This document shows positions 25,442 through 34,261 of a stretch of 47,377 nucleotides of DNA, one piece after another. The DNA comes from an uncultured Lewinella sp. GTDB lineage: Bacteria; Bacteroidota; Bacteroidia; Chitinophagales; Saprospiraceae. Both the position numbers and the translations under genes were made by a program. Position 1 is the stretch's first letter, and every line of letters starts with the position of its first letter. The notes under the pieces are model-generated. The model saw only the letters and a program-made list of their open reading frames with translations, searched no databases and was not told the origin of the DNA. The stretch lies in the NCBI GenBank assembly GCA_913057785.1, contig CAJXPD010000045.1, positions 1-47,377 on the forward strand, read 5' to 3'.

Positions 25442-26298
25442 GATAAGTTAATCTTTTGCGTTGGGTTACTAGCTTGATTTAAATCCGTACGATAGGTTTC
25501 CACAATCAATACTGAGATATTGTCATGTCCTCCCCTTTGTTTCGCCAAGTCTATGAGGCGTTGCGAGGCTTCGTTCATTTTATTTTGGATGAGAATTTGC
25601 TGCAGTTCTTCTTCTGGAACATACTCATACAAGCCATCGCTGCAGATCAGCAATCTATCTCCAACTTCAAACCGGAGTTTGTGTTTCAGAAAATCTGCCT
25701 GCAATTTCATCGATGTTCCCATGGCTCTGGTCACTACATTGCGTTGTGGATGGCTTAAGCTTTCGGCCTGAGTAATTTGTCCGGTATCTAAGAGATGTTG
25801 GACTAATGTGTGATCATTGGATAACTGTACTACTCGATCTTTCTTCACCAAATAAGCCCTGCTATCTCCAACATGGCCTAGGTAAATCTGATCCCCAAGC
25901 AACACAACCCCTGTACATGTAGTCCCCATTCCTCGATACCCGGCATTCTTGGCTGCGTGCTGATAAATGGCCTTATTCGCTTTTTCAAAAGCTTTTCGCA
26001 ATGCTGTTTCGATATTGTACTTGGCATCGAAGTAATTCCGGCTAATGATATCCGTGGCCATTTTCGAAGCCAACTCTCCATAGCTATAGCCTCCCATCCC
26101 ATCGGCCACCAACGCCAGACATCCATGACTAGCTCTGGTTTTAAGATCAAAGGGACGGATAAAAACGAGGTTATCCTCATTATTGTCCCGGACCGAACCT
26201 ACATCCGTGAGCGCTACCGCTCGGTAATCAATAGCGATTGGAGCTTGGTTTTTCGGGTGAGATTCGGGTTTCTGTCTCTTCAGGAATGAAAATGCCAT
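25438..26298 (-). CDS. PP2C-family protein phosphatase
   Basis: A 286-residue cytoplasmic Ser/Thr phosphatase of the PPM/PP2C family. Metal-binding motifs are all visible: VGSVRDNNEDN, LVADGMGGY, ICSDGLYEYV and GGHDNISVLIV. It needs Mn or Mg and should reverse the action of the kinase encoded directly downstream, whose start overlaps its stop. The first 30 residues (FLKRQKPESHPKNQAP) are a short basic extension. A strong hairpin separates it from the FHA protease gene upstream. Confidence 0.95.
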   Translation of the reverse strand: MAFSFLKRQKPESHPKNQAPIAIDYRAVALTDVGSVRDNNEDNLVFIRPFDLKTRASHGCLALVADGMGGYSYGELASKMATDIISRNYFDAKYNIETALRKAFEKANKAIYQHAAKNAGYRGMGTTCTGVVLLGDQIYLGHVGDSRAYLVKKDRVVQLSNDHTLVQHLLDTGQITQAESLSHPQRNVVTRAMGTSMKLQADFLKHKLRFEVGDRLLICSDGLYEYVPEEELQQILIQNKMNEASQRLIDLAKQRGGHDNISVLIVETYRTDLNQASNPTQKINLS

Positions 26299-26356
26299 AG
26301 CCGGAGAATATTTAGGTTAATAGAATTCCTTGAATTTGGGTAGATAGTTGAGAGAG

Positions 26357-26397
26357 GAAGTTATGTTTGGAGACAGCTGTCCCTTAAACATAACTTC
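26357..26397 (-). terminator. Strong perfect hairpin between FHA protease and phosphatase genes
   Basis: GAAGTTATGTTT (26357-26368) pairs perfectly with AAACATAACTTC (26386-26397). The interior continues with GG/CC and GACAG/CTGTC, giving about 19 pairs in 41 nt with two tiny bulges. It begins 12 nt after the protease stop on the minus strand. There is no U-tract after it, so it may be a terminator that works by another route, an RNA-stability element or a brake that lowers expression of the downstream kinase genes. Confidence 0.6.
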
Positions 26398-26409
26398 GGT
26401 CTGTTCGAT

Positions 26410-28095
26410 TTACTGGATAACTGGAGTTAGGTGCATCAAGTCCAGTCCATATTTGATTGGAATCGCGAAGGTTATTCTGGCCCCTTCAGCAGAAGTCGTA
26501 GAAGCCGCGAAGATGGCGATTACTTTGCCGTCTTTATCGAATACAGGGCCTCCACTGTTGCCTGCGCCAGTTTCGCTAGCTGTCAGCTGATAGTACTCAC
26601 CCATTGGGCTATAGTAACCACTTAGTTCGGCATTATTTGAAAGATTACTACCTCTGATAATCTTACCAATGGTGCCATCTGTGATGGTTGGATCCGGTAC
26701 AACTTTGACTTCTCCGGATGCTCTACCAAACTCTTGGGTAGCTCTGCCATAGATTACCGTTGGAGAAATCCCAGGATATCCCATGACTGCAATCTTTTGA
26801 CCTTGTTCCGCTTCTGCTCCATCTTCCTTCAGCTCAACTGGCGTAAATTCTGCCATGTGATCTACCTTGATCATCGCTACATCATGATTGGAACTGGATT
26901 GTACCATTCTAGCATTGATTCTGGAATCCGTTTTCGCAAAGGTGACGTTCATGTAAGTGCTCTCTCCCGCCAAAATCTTTCCAGAAACAGGTTCTCTTCC
27001 GAAGAATTTTGATTCAGAGGGTATCCATCGTGCAGGTGCTTTGACTCGACCCGTTATTTTCCACTTTCCTTCCACCATTTGATACAATAGTCCTTGAGAA
27101 GCTTCACGTGGGAAGGTGTATGGGTATTTCCAAGGTTCAGCAATATGCTTATTCGTTAGGATATAACCATCTTCATCCACGATGAAACCCGTACCAGAAA
27201 GGGAGGACATAGCAATCGGAGCTCCTTCTACTACATCTTTCTTCAATCCTAACAATGGCTCTATCACACCTGGCTCCATTTCAATAAATAGAGGCATTAC
27301 ATATTCCTTTCCTGTTTTTTCATCCTTCTGACGAGTATATTGATGGTAGATGTCGTCGCCTGTAGGTGCATGGATCAATTTGAAACCAAACTCAATGAAG
27401 ACAACTTTATCGGTATTTTCCTTGGCTATTCTTGCAGGTGAGAATGCTTCTTCTACAACTGTGGTTGTATTGGTAATAACCTTTACGGTATCCGTTCCGG
27501 CAACGAAGTCATCCTTAGAAGGAATCAGTTGATCTTTAAAGGTATATCCCAAAGCAGTGGTAACAAGTAGGATAGCTCCAATCACAGAGATCAATGTTTT
27601 TTGGGATCGCTTGCGCTCACTAAAGATGGCGCGTTCAAACGTTTCCTTACCGATTCCTGCTTTCGCCGGAGTCGTTTCTTCTACAATACTGTGAACCATC
27701 GTAGGATCGGCCGCCGGAATATGAATCAATTGCGTGGCAGCTCCTCCGGCTAGACTGGGATTGATATCAAATTGAAAACGAGGTCCCTTGGCGCCCAGTG
27801 ATACTTCATCCCCAGGGCGTAGATTATGGTTTCCCGTAATCTTTTGTCCGTTTACGTAAGTGCCGTTTAGGCTATTGTGATCTGTAATGGTAAAGCTACC
27901 AACTGTTTCCCCTTTCTCAATCATGCCGTGCTCACGGCTTACAGCGGAATCTTGTTCTACATCGAACTGCAGTTGATTGTGAGCGGCTCTACCAAAGCTA
28001 ATGCTATCATTATCTTGGTAATCGAATTCCTCGACTTGGTTGGCTTTGCTTCCACTTAAGTGTCTAATGATGATTTGCTTTATCTCCTTGTTCAT
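26410..28095 (-). CDS. FHA-domain transmembrane trypsin-like serine protease
   Basis: A 561-residue protein joining a cytoplasmic phosphothreonine reader to a protease. The FHA domain lies at about 30-110 (SFGRAAHNQLQF, SREHGMI, NGTYVNGQ). One membrane helix follows at about 167-187, placing the rest in the periplasm. The S1-type protease has its triad visible: His317 (LTNKHIAEP), Asp405 (NHDVAMIK) and Ser514 (GAGNSGGPV), as in Deg/HtrA-like enzymes, but no PDZ domain is present. Phosphorylation read by the FHA domain could control the protease across the membrane. It is followed by a PP2C phosphatase and Ser/Thr kinase on the same strand. A TATTTTTG element at 28281-28274 may be its promoter, giving a leader of about 170 nt. 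Confidence 0.9.
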   Translation of the reverse strand: MNKEIKQIIIRHLSGSKANQVEEFDYQDNDSISFGRAAHNQLQFDVEQDSAVSREHGMIEKGETVGSFTITDHNSLNGTYVNGQKITGNHNLRPGDEVSLGAKGPRFQFDINPSLAGGAATQLIHIPAADPTMVHSIVEETTPAKAGIGKETFERAIFSERKRSQKTLISVIGAILLVTTALGYTFKDQLIPSKDDFVAGTDTVKVITNTTTVVEEAFSPARIAKENTDKVVFIEFGFKLIHAPTGDDIYHQYTRQKDEKTGKEYVMPLFIEMEPGVIEPLLGLKKDVVEGAPIAMSSLSGTGFIVDEDGYILTNKHIAEPWKYPYTFPREASQGLLYQMVEGKWKITGRVKAPARWIPSESKFFGREPVSGKILAGESTYMNVTFAKTDSRINARMVQSSSNHDVAMIKVDHMAEFTPVELKEDGAEAEQGQKIAVMGYPGISPTVIYGRATQEFGRASGEVKVVPDPTITDGTIGKIIRGSNLSNNAELSGYYSPMGEYYQLTASETGAGNSGGPVFDKDGKVIAIFAASTTSAEGARITFAIPIKYGLDLMHLTPVIQ

Positions 28096-28450
28096 GACTA
28101 TATTTTTTTAGGTATTTGTTAGTTAAAAAGTATGACACAAAGATGGGGCAGAATCGAGCCTTGGGAAATAGAGGTTTGCCTTGGAATTCGGTTAAGAAAG
28201 CCTAGATATTTTTCTATAGGTTTTCCTATAGATGGATTCTTTAGGACTGGAAATGGAAGGAAAAAAGGAGAGTCAAAAATATCAAAAGTGCACAAGGAAC
28301 AGAGGCAAAAACAGCATTTAATCCACTATTAATCAATAGAATGCAGAAATTAAACTGTACAGTAACATCAAATCATTAGTGTGATAAGGAAAAATCAAGA
28401 TTTGCCTATAAATAGGCTAAGCAGGATCAGGCAGGTAAAGACGATAATGC
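28096..28450. other. Intergenic region with a TTTT-loop hairpin and a second small dyad
   Basis: No credible gene. A perfect 8-bp stem with a TTTT loop lies at 28213-28232 (TCTATAGG/CCTATAGA). If the FHA protease is transcribed from the TATTTTTG element at 28281-28274, this hairpin is in its leader. GCCTAT-AA-ATAGGC at 28404-28417 lies about 34 nt after the stop of the small membrane protein gene and may help end that transcript. Confidence 0.35.
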
Positions 28451-29107
28451 CTAATGATTGGCCAGTACTCCTTCGATTTGTTCTTGTAGGGCCTTGGATT
28501 CTTCAACAACTAGCCCATATTGCCTTACTTTTTGATTGACCAGAGACTGATAAATCATCAAGGTATTCTGTAAGACCAGTAACTCTCGATCTGGCAGCAG
28601 TTTCATCTGCATTAGATCTGTGTTTAACCGAAGCCAACTCATTACCTCATCCAAAAAGTAATCAGCTTGGATATCATTCTTACTTATGCATTCTTGAGCG
28701 GTACCATCATAAAAATCACTCAGACTCTTTTGTAATTGGACATCCTCGATCAGTCTGAGTTTACCGGAGGTCTTCATTGAGTTATAGATAGAGATGTTTG
28801 GCGCATAATTCTCTACCTGCAGGATGGTTGGGAGCTTATTTTCAATGCCTTCTACGTTCTTAGATACCAAAAATGTAAGAATACTATCTACACCTTCTTG
28901 ATAGTTCGTATTAAAAGGGATTTGGTAAGTTTCATAAGACTTAATATCAGCCTTTAGGTCATTCACCATAGATTGCATTAGGAGCTTAGCCTCTCTCCGA
29001 TCTTCTCTGGCTTTGCCCCTAGCATCCACATAAAAAGCGAGGTACACGCCTAATATTACCGAGATGAAGTTGAGGAGATGACTGGACCAATTGTATTTTT
29101 TCTTCAT
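28451..29107 (-). CDS. Small single-pass membrane protein, DUF6090-like
   Basis: A 218-residue protein from the chosen ATG: short basic N-terminus (MKKKYNW), one membrane helix (LLNFISVILGVYLAFYVDA), then a basic segment (RGKAREDRREAK) and a helical, mostly soluble remainder. This layout matches the DUF6090-type proteins common in Bacteroidota, whose function is unknown. The frame is open to an ATG at 29203, but that adds 32 residues without family resemblance. It lies between the subtilase gene and the signalling cluster on the same strand, with hairpins on both sides, so it is probably its own unit. Confidence 0.65.
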   Translation of the reverse strand: MKKKYNWSSHLLNFISVILGVYLAFYVDARGKAREDRREAKLLMQSMVNDLKADIKSYETYQIPFNTNYQEGVDSILTFLVSKNVEGIENKLPTILQVENYAPNISIYNSMKTSGKLRLIEDVQLQKSLSDFYDGTAQECISKNDIQADYFLDEVMSWLRLNTDLMQMKLLPDRELLVLQNTLMIYQSLVNQKVRQYGLVVEESKALQEQIEGVLANH

Positions 29108-29286
29108 TTTTCCCGGGTTAGGAGATTCTATCTTGCTTACTGGTTCAAACTTTACCTTCAGCAGGTTCAAAGCACACTGTTGGTGAAACAGTACTGAACT
29201 CAATATGTTTTCAGCTTCTTTTTTTAAAGGTCAAAACGTTTTGCGCTCAACCGAATACCCAATACACAGATAGTAGAGCATAAACG

Positions 29287-29354
29287 GCAAAGGGGATGCC
29301 TATCCGTATTGAGGTAAAACTAGGTTTACCTACCAGATACTGCATCCCCTTTGC
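29287..29354 (-). terminator. Nested double hairpin after the subtilase gene
   Basis: A perfect 13-bp outer stem, GCAAAGGGGATGC (29287-29299) with GCATCCCCTTTGC (29342-29354), encloses an inner perfect 7-bp stem AGGTAAA (29312-29318) with TTTACCT (29325-29331). It starts 27 nt after the subtilase stop. No U-tract follows on either strand. A terminator, an RNA-protecting structure or a small inverted-repeat element are all possible. The rest of the 274-nt gap holds only a 12-bp palindrome CAAAACGTTTTG (29232-29243). Confidence 0.6.
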
Positions 29355-29381
29355 TTTAAGGTATGGCAGAAATGTGCGTGT

Positions 29382-30770
29382 CTATTTCGGACGAACTATG
29401 TATAAGTTGTGGCTATGTGGCTGCACTTTGTGGAAATTGTAACCCTTTTTCCGCTTGATTCCACAAAGCAGTACCCCGGAGAAGTTCGGAGCGGCCATGG
29501 AGGTACCAGACATATAGCGGTAACCGCCATTCTTGTAGGTGGAATAGATGTTGTTACCAGGGGCCGCAAAATCAACCGGTGGTTTACCATAGTTGGAGAA
29601 TTGATCCGCGAATAAGTTCCACCACCAAAATACGCCTTGTTGAGTGGCTGCAATCGTATAAACCTTGGAGGCATTCAACCTGGCCGGATGATATCCCCTA
29701 GAATGTATTTTGTCGTTCCCGGCAGAAATCACAACATAGACACCCTTGGCACCCAACTTCTTAATCGCCTTTTCCACCACTGTCTCCGGTGCACTTGCTG
29801 ATATTCTCCCGCCGATGCTAAAGTTAACTACATCTCCTGCCAGGCTATTTTGGTAAACCCAATTTAAGCCTGCCAAAAACCAGGAGTAATATCCGCGGTT
29901 ACTAGAGTTGAGCACCTTTACCGGTACTACGGTAGCCCCGTAAGCAATCCCCAGTGCTCCATAACCGTTGTTTTTAGCGGCGGCAATCCCAGCTACGTGC
30001 GTACCATGACCATGGTCATCTTCAGCGCTGGTCGTACCCGGCACATATGTCTTAGCATAACCTCTATTCACATTTAAGTCCGGATGGTTCAAATCAATGC
30101 CCGAATCCAATACCCATATCCATCTGTTGTAACCTGTACAGTCACAACCTCCGCCTACCCAGTTGCTGTAGTCTGCATACTGGCCGGCCCACGCCTCAGG
30201 ACTATACTGATCAACGATTGGTCCAGCACTCACTAAACTACCCTCCATCTCTTGATCTTGAAAGGCCTCAGCCGTGTTTTTGGCGCTCTTTGCGCGCGTA
30301 AGCCAGGCACCTGCTCCGGATTTCTTAGGCTTCAGCTTTACCGTAAAACCACTTTGGATCCCGGTAAAGATTTCTCCAATTTCATCATTACTTAATCCCA
30401 AAGTCTCTATAGCATACTTGCGAATTTTCTTTTCAGCGCCGGCCTGGTGTTTTTTAGCGGCTGCGGCTTGGCTGGCACGACTAGTAGCCTTAGCAGATTT
30501 GGTGGTAGCAAAAGGAGCTACAAAATCGTCTTTCAGCACTACTACATAGCTATTCGGGATCTTCTTTCCTGGGGAAACTTTACTTTTCTGTACCGGAACT
30601 GCAGCAACTCCTTTAGGAGCAACTGCCTTCTCAGCAGCGGCCTTGGTCTCTTGTATGATCTTACTGTCTTCGGTAAGAATATCGGCTCGGTTTGGTTGTC
30701 CTGGTTCTTGAGCCATGGCCAGGCTGGTTAATAGGGAAAAACTAAAAAGAACACATGCTAATTTTCTCAT
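29382..30770 (-). CDS. Secreted subtilisin-like serine protease (S8) with I9 propeptide
   Basis: A 462-residue preproprotein. The ATG at 30770 gives a good signal peptide ending AMAQ; an upstream ATG at 30812 would bury it. An inhibitor-I9 propeptide spans about 60-180 (KIPNSYVVVLKDDF). The proteinase K-type catalytic domain has Asp222 (VLDSGIDLNHPD), His255 (DHGHGTHVAGIAAA), Asn in ISAGND and Ser423 (SGTSMAAPNFSG). It probably degrades extracellular protein. There is no T9SS sorting domain; the chain ends about 40 residues after the active Ser, so it is released in the periplasm or leaves by another route. A promoter match lies upstream and a strong hairpin downstream, marking a single-gene transcript. 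Confidence 0.93.
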   Translation of the reverse strand: MRKLACVLFSFSLLTSLAMAQEPGQPNRADILTEDSKIIQETKAAAEKAVAPKGVAAVPVQKSKVSPGKKIPNSYVVVLKDDFVAPFATTKSAKATSRASQAAAAKKHQAGAEKKIRKYAIETLGLSNDEIGEIFTGIQSGFTVKLKPKKSGAGAWLTRAKSAKNTAEAFQDQEMEGSLVSAGPIVDQYSPEAWAGQYADYSNWVGGGCDCTGYNRWIWVLDSGIDLNHPDLNVNRGYAKTYVPGTTSAEDDHGHGTHVAGIAAAKNNGYGALGIAYGATVVPVKVLNSSNRGYYSWFLAGLNWVYQNSLAGDVVNFSIGGRISASAPETVVEKAIKKLGAKGVYVVISAGNDKIHSRGYHPARLNASKVYTIAATQQGVFWWWNLFADQFSNYGKPPVDFAAPGNNIYSTYKNGGYRYMSGTSMAAPNFSGVLLCGIKRKKGYNFHKVQPHSHNLYIVRPK

Positions 30771-30881
30771 AATACAATGGTTTAGTGTGGTGTATGCGGT
30801 AGGTTTGGTCACTACCTCATACCCGTCATGATTGGTAAAACGCTATTAGTTTGTAGTATTTAGATTTTCAGGAGGGATAAT

Positions 30882-30912
30882 CAAAATTACCTAGATTGCG
30901 AAGGTGTTACAA
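30882..30912 (-). promoter_or_regulatory. Bacteroidota-type promoter for the subtilase gene
   Basis: On the minus strand TTG (30912-30910), a 20-bp spacer and TAATTTTG (30889-30882) match the Bacteroidota consensus. The -7 element lies 112 nt upstream of the ATG at 30770. Confidence 0.45.
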
Positions 30913-31043
30913 CAACATCTTCATGTGGAGGGGTGGGTAACCTGGCTCAATTTCAGTCTAAAGAAACTTCCCTTTATCCAAATTCCTTATCTTCTGCTTT
31001 CATACCCTCTTATATCGAATATCACATTTCAAGCCTTGTTACT

Positions 31044-31952
31044 ATGAGTTTTACAGCAGAAAGTATTCCCAGTCAAGAAGGAAAGACCTTTATCGTCACC
31101 GGAGCCAATGCGGGTTTAGGCTATGAAACAGCCTTGGCACTCGCGCAGAAGGATGCCCGAGTAGTGCTAGCCTGTCGCTCCGAAGCCAAAGCCCAGAAAG
31201 CGAAAAGCAAGATTTTGAGGTCGGCTCCCAATGCTGATTTACACATTGAGTTGGTCGACTTGACCGACCTGGATTCGGTCAAACGCTTCTCCGATAACTT
31301 TCAATCCAAATTTGATAAATTGGATGTCCTCATTAATAATGCTGGAGTGATGGTGCCTCCTTACACACAAACCAGTGACGGTTTTGAACTTCAAATGGGA
31401 GCTAACTATTTCGGACACTTCCTACTCACCGGCCGCTTACTGGAGGCGCTGAAAAAGACCGAAGATTCAAGAATCGTGACCTTGAGCTCTTTAGCGCACT
31501 TGCAGGGCTCCATTAACTTTGATGATCTACACTGGGAGGAATCCTATTCCAAACTTAAAGCCTATCAGCAAAGTAAATTAGCTTGCTTGATTTTTACTTT
31601 GGAGCTTCAGCGCCGCCTGGAAGCGGCTAAAGCCGGTCCCATATCGGTAGCAGCGCACCCTGGCGTTTCTCCCACCGAATTAGTTCGCCATGTTCCCAAT
31701 CTCATGGTATATGTCTTGACCCCCTTGTTTCTCATGGTCAGTCATAAACCAGCCAAAGGTGCTTTACCTACTTTGATGGCAGCAGTTGAAAATGGAGTGC
31801 AGGGGGGAGATTACTATGGTCCTACTGGCTATAATGAGATGAAAGGCAAACCTGGAACCGCAAAAATAGCTTCGCATGCTAAAGATGAGGAGATTGCCAA
31901 GCGGCTTTGGGAAATTTCTGAAAAGCTGACCGGGTTCCAATATCAAATCTAG
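31044..31952 (+). CDS. Short-chain dehydrogenase/reductase, retinol-dehydrogenase-like
   Basis: A 302-residue NAD(P)-dependent oxidoreductase of the classical SDR family. Seen are TGANAGLG (19-26) for cofactor binding, NNAG (98-101), catalytic Ser149 (TLSSLAH) and Tyr174-x3-Lys178 (YQQSK). The closest shape is the WWOX/retinol-dehydrogenase branch, long at its C-terminus. The substrate cannot be read from sequence. The frame is open from 30933, but the ATG at 31044 gives the normal distance to the cofactor motif. It is followed 39 nt later by a kinase-like gene on the same strand, so both are probably one operon. Confidence 0.92.
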   Translation: MSFTAESIPSQEGKTFIVTGANAGLGYETALALAQKDARVVLACRSEAKAQKAKSKILRSAPNADLHIELVDLTDLDSVKRFSDNFQSKFDKLDVLINNAGVMVPPYTQTSDGFELQMGANYFGHFLLTGRLLEALKKTEDSRIVTLSSLAHLQGSINFDDLHWEESYSKLKAYQQSKLACLIFTLELQRRLEAAKAGPISVAAHPGVSPTELVRHVPNLMVYVLTPLFLMVSHKPAKGALPTLMAAVENGVQGGDYYGPTGYNEMKGKPGTAKIASHAKDEEIAKRLWEISEKLTGFQYQI

Positions 31953-31991
31953 TGCCCCTCATAGGACACAACCTCAAAATTTTAGTTCTAC

Positions 31992-33029
31992 ATGGATACC
32001 GCTAAGGAAATTCGCCAAGGCGAAGAACTGGATTGGCAAAAACTAGAGGAATATCTACGGGCAGTTCTACCAGAAATTAAGGGAGAAATGTCCGTAGCAC
32101 AGTTTCACGGCGGGCATGCTAACCTGACCTACCTATTGACCTTTGGAAGTCAAGAATTTGTAGTTCGCCGACCACCTTTTGGGAAAGTTGCTCCAGGAGC
32201 ACATGATATGAAACGGGAATACAAGGTGCTTTCCAAGCTATTTAAGCATTACCCAAGAGCCCCTCGAGCCTTTCATTTATGTGAGGATGAATCCATCATT
32301 GGCGCCCGCTTTGTCGTACTGGAAAGAAGATCAGGTGTAGTTGTCAGAACCAAGGTTATCCCCGAATTCCACTCCTTCGAGAAAATCGAAGAAAGGTTGG
32401 TGACGGCTATGATGAAAGCCATGGCCGAGCTGCATCTGATAGATCATGAGGCTGCGGATCTAGCCAACCTAGGACGACCAGAAGGATTCGTGGAAAGACA
32501 GCTTCGAGGATGGGCACAGCGTTGGGAATTATCTAAATCAGCTGATAATGAGCATATGGATAAGGTCCTAGAGCTCCTACAGGCCGACATCCCGGTGGCA
32601 CAACGAGTGTCCATTATTCATAATGACATTAAACTGGACAATTGCCAATTTCAAGCGAATAATCCAGATGAGGTCAGCTCCATTTTTGACTGGGATATGT
32701 GTACCCTCGGAGATCCTTTGATCGACCTGGGAACGACACTTAGTTATTATCCTGATCAAAGGAAAAAACAATTGGAAAACCTTCCTGTCCAGTTGCACGG
32801 TGACTTCCCGCCCAAGGAATTTCTTATTGAGCAGTACCGGATACATTCGGGGCTTTCCATCGAGAACATCCCTTGGTATGAAGCCTTTGCGTACTGGAAG
32901 GGAGCCATTGTGGCGCAACAGCTCTTTAGGCGATATCTCAACGGTGCTACCAAGGACTCCCGCATGGCGGGGTTCGAAGCCGCCATGCAAGCGATGGCTA
33001 AATTAGCCCGGGAAATCCTCGGAGCCTAG
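31992..33029 (+). CDS. APH/ACAD10-like phosphotransferase family protein
   Basis: A 345-residue cytoplasmic protein of the aminoglycoside-phosphotransferase fold, in the branch related to the kinase part of eukaryotic ACAD10/ACAD11. Visible motifs are a Gly/Asn loop (FHGGHANLTY), the VVRRPP strand, catalytic HNDIKLDN (His210, Asp212, Asn217) and FDWDMCTLGDP for metal binding. Members of this branch are linked to hydroxy-acyl or lipid metabolism, so small-molecule phosphorylation is more likely than antibiotic resistance. It is paired with the SDR gene and ends 3 nt from the stop of the convergent hydrolase gene. Confidence 0.88.
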   Translation: MDTAKEIRQGEELDWQKLEEYLRAVLPEIKGEMSVAQFHGGHANLTYLLTFGSQEFVVRRPPFGKVAPGAHDMKREYKVLSKLFKHYPRAPRAFHLCEDESIIGARFVVLERRSGVVVRTKVIPEFHSFEKIEERLVTAMMKAMAELHLIDHEAADLANLGRPEGFVERQLRGWAQRWELSKSADNEHMDKVLELLQADIPVAQRVSIIHNDIKLDNCQFQANNPDEVSSIFDWDMCTLGDPLIDLGTTLSYYPDQRKKQLENLPVQLHGDFPPKEFLIEQYRIHSGLSIENIPWYEAFAYWKGAIVAQQLFRRYLNGATKDSRMAGFEAAMQAMAKLAREILGA

Positions 33030-33032
33030 CGA

Positions 33033-34109
33033 TTATTTTTCCATAGCGGGAATAATAAAGTCGCTGACAATCTCATTGGTATAAGTGTGTGCATTTCTAT
33101 TGTTGTAATTGGTCGTAGTAATCACTACAGATGTATCTAAGCCAGGTATTACCAGTATCTTTTGCCCTCCATTTCCAGACATATAAAAGGTTTTATAGGA
33201 CTTCTCCTTTCCGTATTCTCTCAGCCAGATCAGATAGCCATAGTCAATATTCTCCTGGATACGCGCCTTAGGAGTAGTAGCCTTCTTGAGCCAGTCGGCG
33301 GGTATGATGTCTTGGCCGTTCCATTTGCCTTCATTCAAACATAATTGTCCCAACTTCAGTAGGTCTCTACTTCGATACTGACTACCACCTGCGGTATTCA
33401 GCGTACCCTCTGGGCTATAACCTAACTCATAGTCCGTAATCTCTAATGGCCCGAATAGATGTTTCTTGGCAAATTGATCCAAGCGCTCTCCGACCGCCAC
33501 CTGAACGATTTCAGCCACCGCTGCGGCGCCAGCTGAGCAATAGCTAAAGGCCCGTCCATAGGGCTGGTCGGCTGGCTTGGGCTCGAAGGGATAAGATCGA
33601 ATGGGCAAATCCAGCAAGAAGCTGGTCCAATCCTCTATGATATACATGCGCTCTTCATTTCCGCGAGAGAAATTATTCCAATCATTGCACTCCAGGATGG
33701 AACTCATCGTCAGTAAATCCTCTATCGTGATCTCTTCCTTTCTCGGATCTGGATTTTGTGCCGGAAGCTTATGCTTGAGGTATTTGAAAATCTTCTCTTG
33801 TTCGGACTTCATGTGCCCCTCCCCAATCGCAATTCCCATCAACAAAGTAGCCATCGTTTTGGTGGCCGAACGAGTGTTGTGCTTTGAGTTTTGGTCATTA
33901 CCATGGTAGTATTTCTCGAAGAGTAGTTTCCCGTCTTTGGCTACCAGCACACTGGTGATGCGCTCAAATTTACCAGAACGGATGGCACTATCCAGTTCGT
34001 CTAGATGCTGACTGCTGATGGCATTGGAATTTGAAAAATCTAACTGTGCAAAAAGGGCCTGCTGTACAAGCAAGCAGAAAAAAAGGCTTACAATAAGTCT
34101 GTTCATCAA
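33033..34109 (-). CDS. Exported beta-lactamase-family serine hydrolase
   Basis: A 358-residue protein of the class C beta-lactamase/penicillin-binding-protein fold (Pfam Beta-lactamase). It has a signal peptide (MMNRLIVSLFFCLL, cleavage near LFAQ), the SxxK motif SATK (81-84), a Tyr motif in FSYCSAGAA and a Gly-rich third motif YMSGNGGQ where KTG would be. Most such proteins are esterases or peptidases and not resistance enzymes. The AraC-type regulator gene lies upstream on the same strand (152-nt gap) and may control it. It converges on the phosphotransferase gene. Confidence 0.9.
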   Translation of the reverse strand: MMNRLIVSLFFCLLVQQALFAQLDFSNSNAISSQHLDELDSAIRSGKFERITSVLVAKDGKLLFEKYYHGNDQNSKHNTRSATKTMATLLMGIAIGEGHMKSEQEKIFKYLKHKLPAQNPDPRKEEITIEDLLTMSSILECNDWNNFSRGNEERMYIIEDWTSFLLDLPIRSYPFEPKPADQPYGRAFSYCSAGAAAVAEIVQVAVGERLDQFAKKHLFGPLEITDYELGYSPEGTLNTAGGSQYRSRDLLKLGQLCLNEGKWNGQDIIPADWLKKATTPKARIQENIDYGYLIWLREYGKEKSYKTFYMSGNGGQKILVIPGLDTSVVITTTNYNNRNAHTYTNEIVSDFIIPAMEK

Positions 34110-34219
34110 TCGAGTGTTTTGAGTAAGAAGTTGTTTAAGAGTAAATTAGGAGAGTGCAATCTACAGGACTAGATCTTCAGAAAATAGAACAGAATTAACA
34201 TCGGTAAAAAAGGAGATGA

Positions 34220-34238
34220 GTCAGCTAGCTGAATAGAT
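34220..34238. promoter_or_regulatory. Palindrome between the AraC regulator and the hydrolase gene
   Basis: TCAGCTAGCTGA (34221-34232) is a perfect 12-bp palindrome within GTCAGCTAGCTGAATAGAT. A related sequence lies upstream of the AraC gene at 35177, identical except for loss of AGCT and one base. The pair may be operator sites. AraC proteins usually bind direct repeats, so the link is tentative. Confidence 0.3.
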
Positions 34239-34261
34239 CAAATAATCAAAGTCTCAAATGA

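Noticed and set aside
28132-28332. 66-codon plus-strand frame in the gap before the FHA protease
   Set aside because: Composition is unusual (Arg/Gly/Ile-rich), it covers a hairpin and promoter-like element for the opposite strand, and no start context is seen.
31992-33029. Aminoglycoside-resistance kinase
   Set aside because: The sequence belongs to the ACAD10-like branch and is paired with an SDR, which points to metabolism.
33033-34109. Antibiotic-resistance beta-lactamase
   Set aside because: SxxK is present but the third motif is SGNGGQ, not KTG, and the family in Bacteroidota is mostly esterase-like; resistance is not supported.
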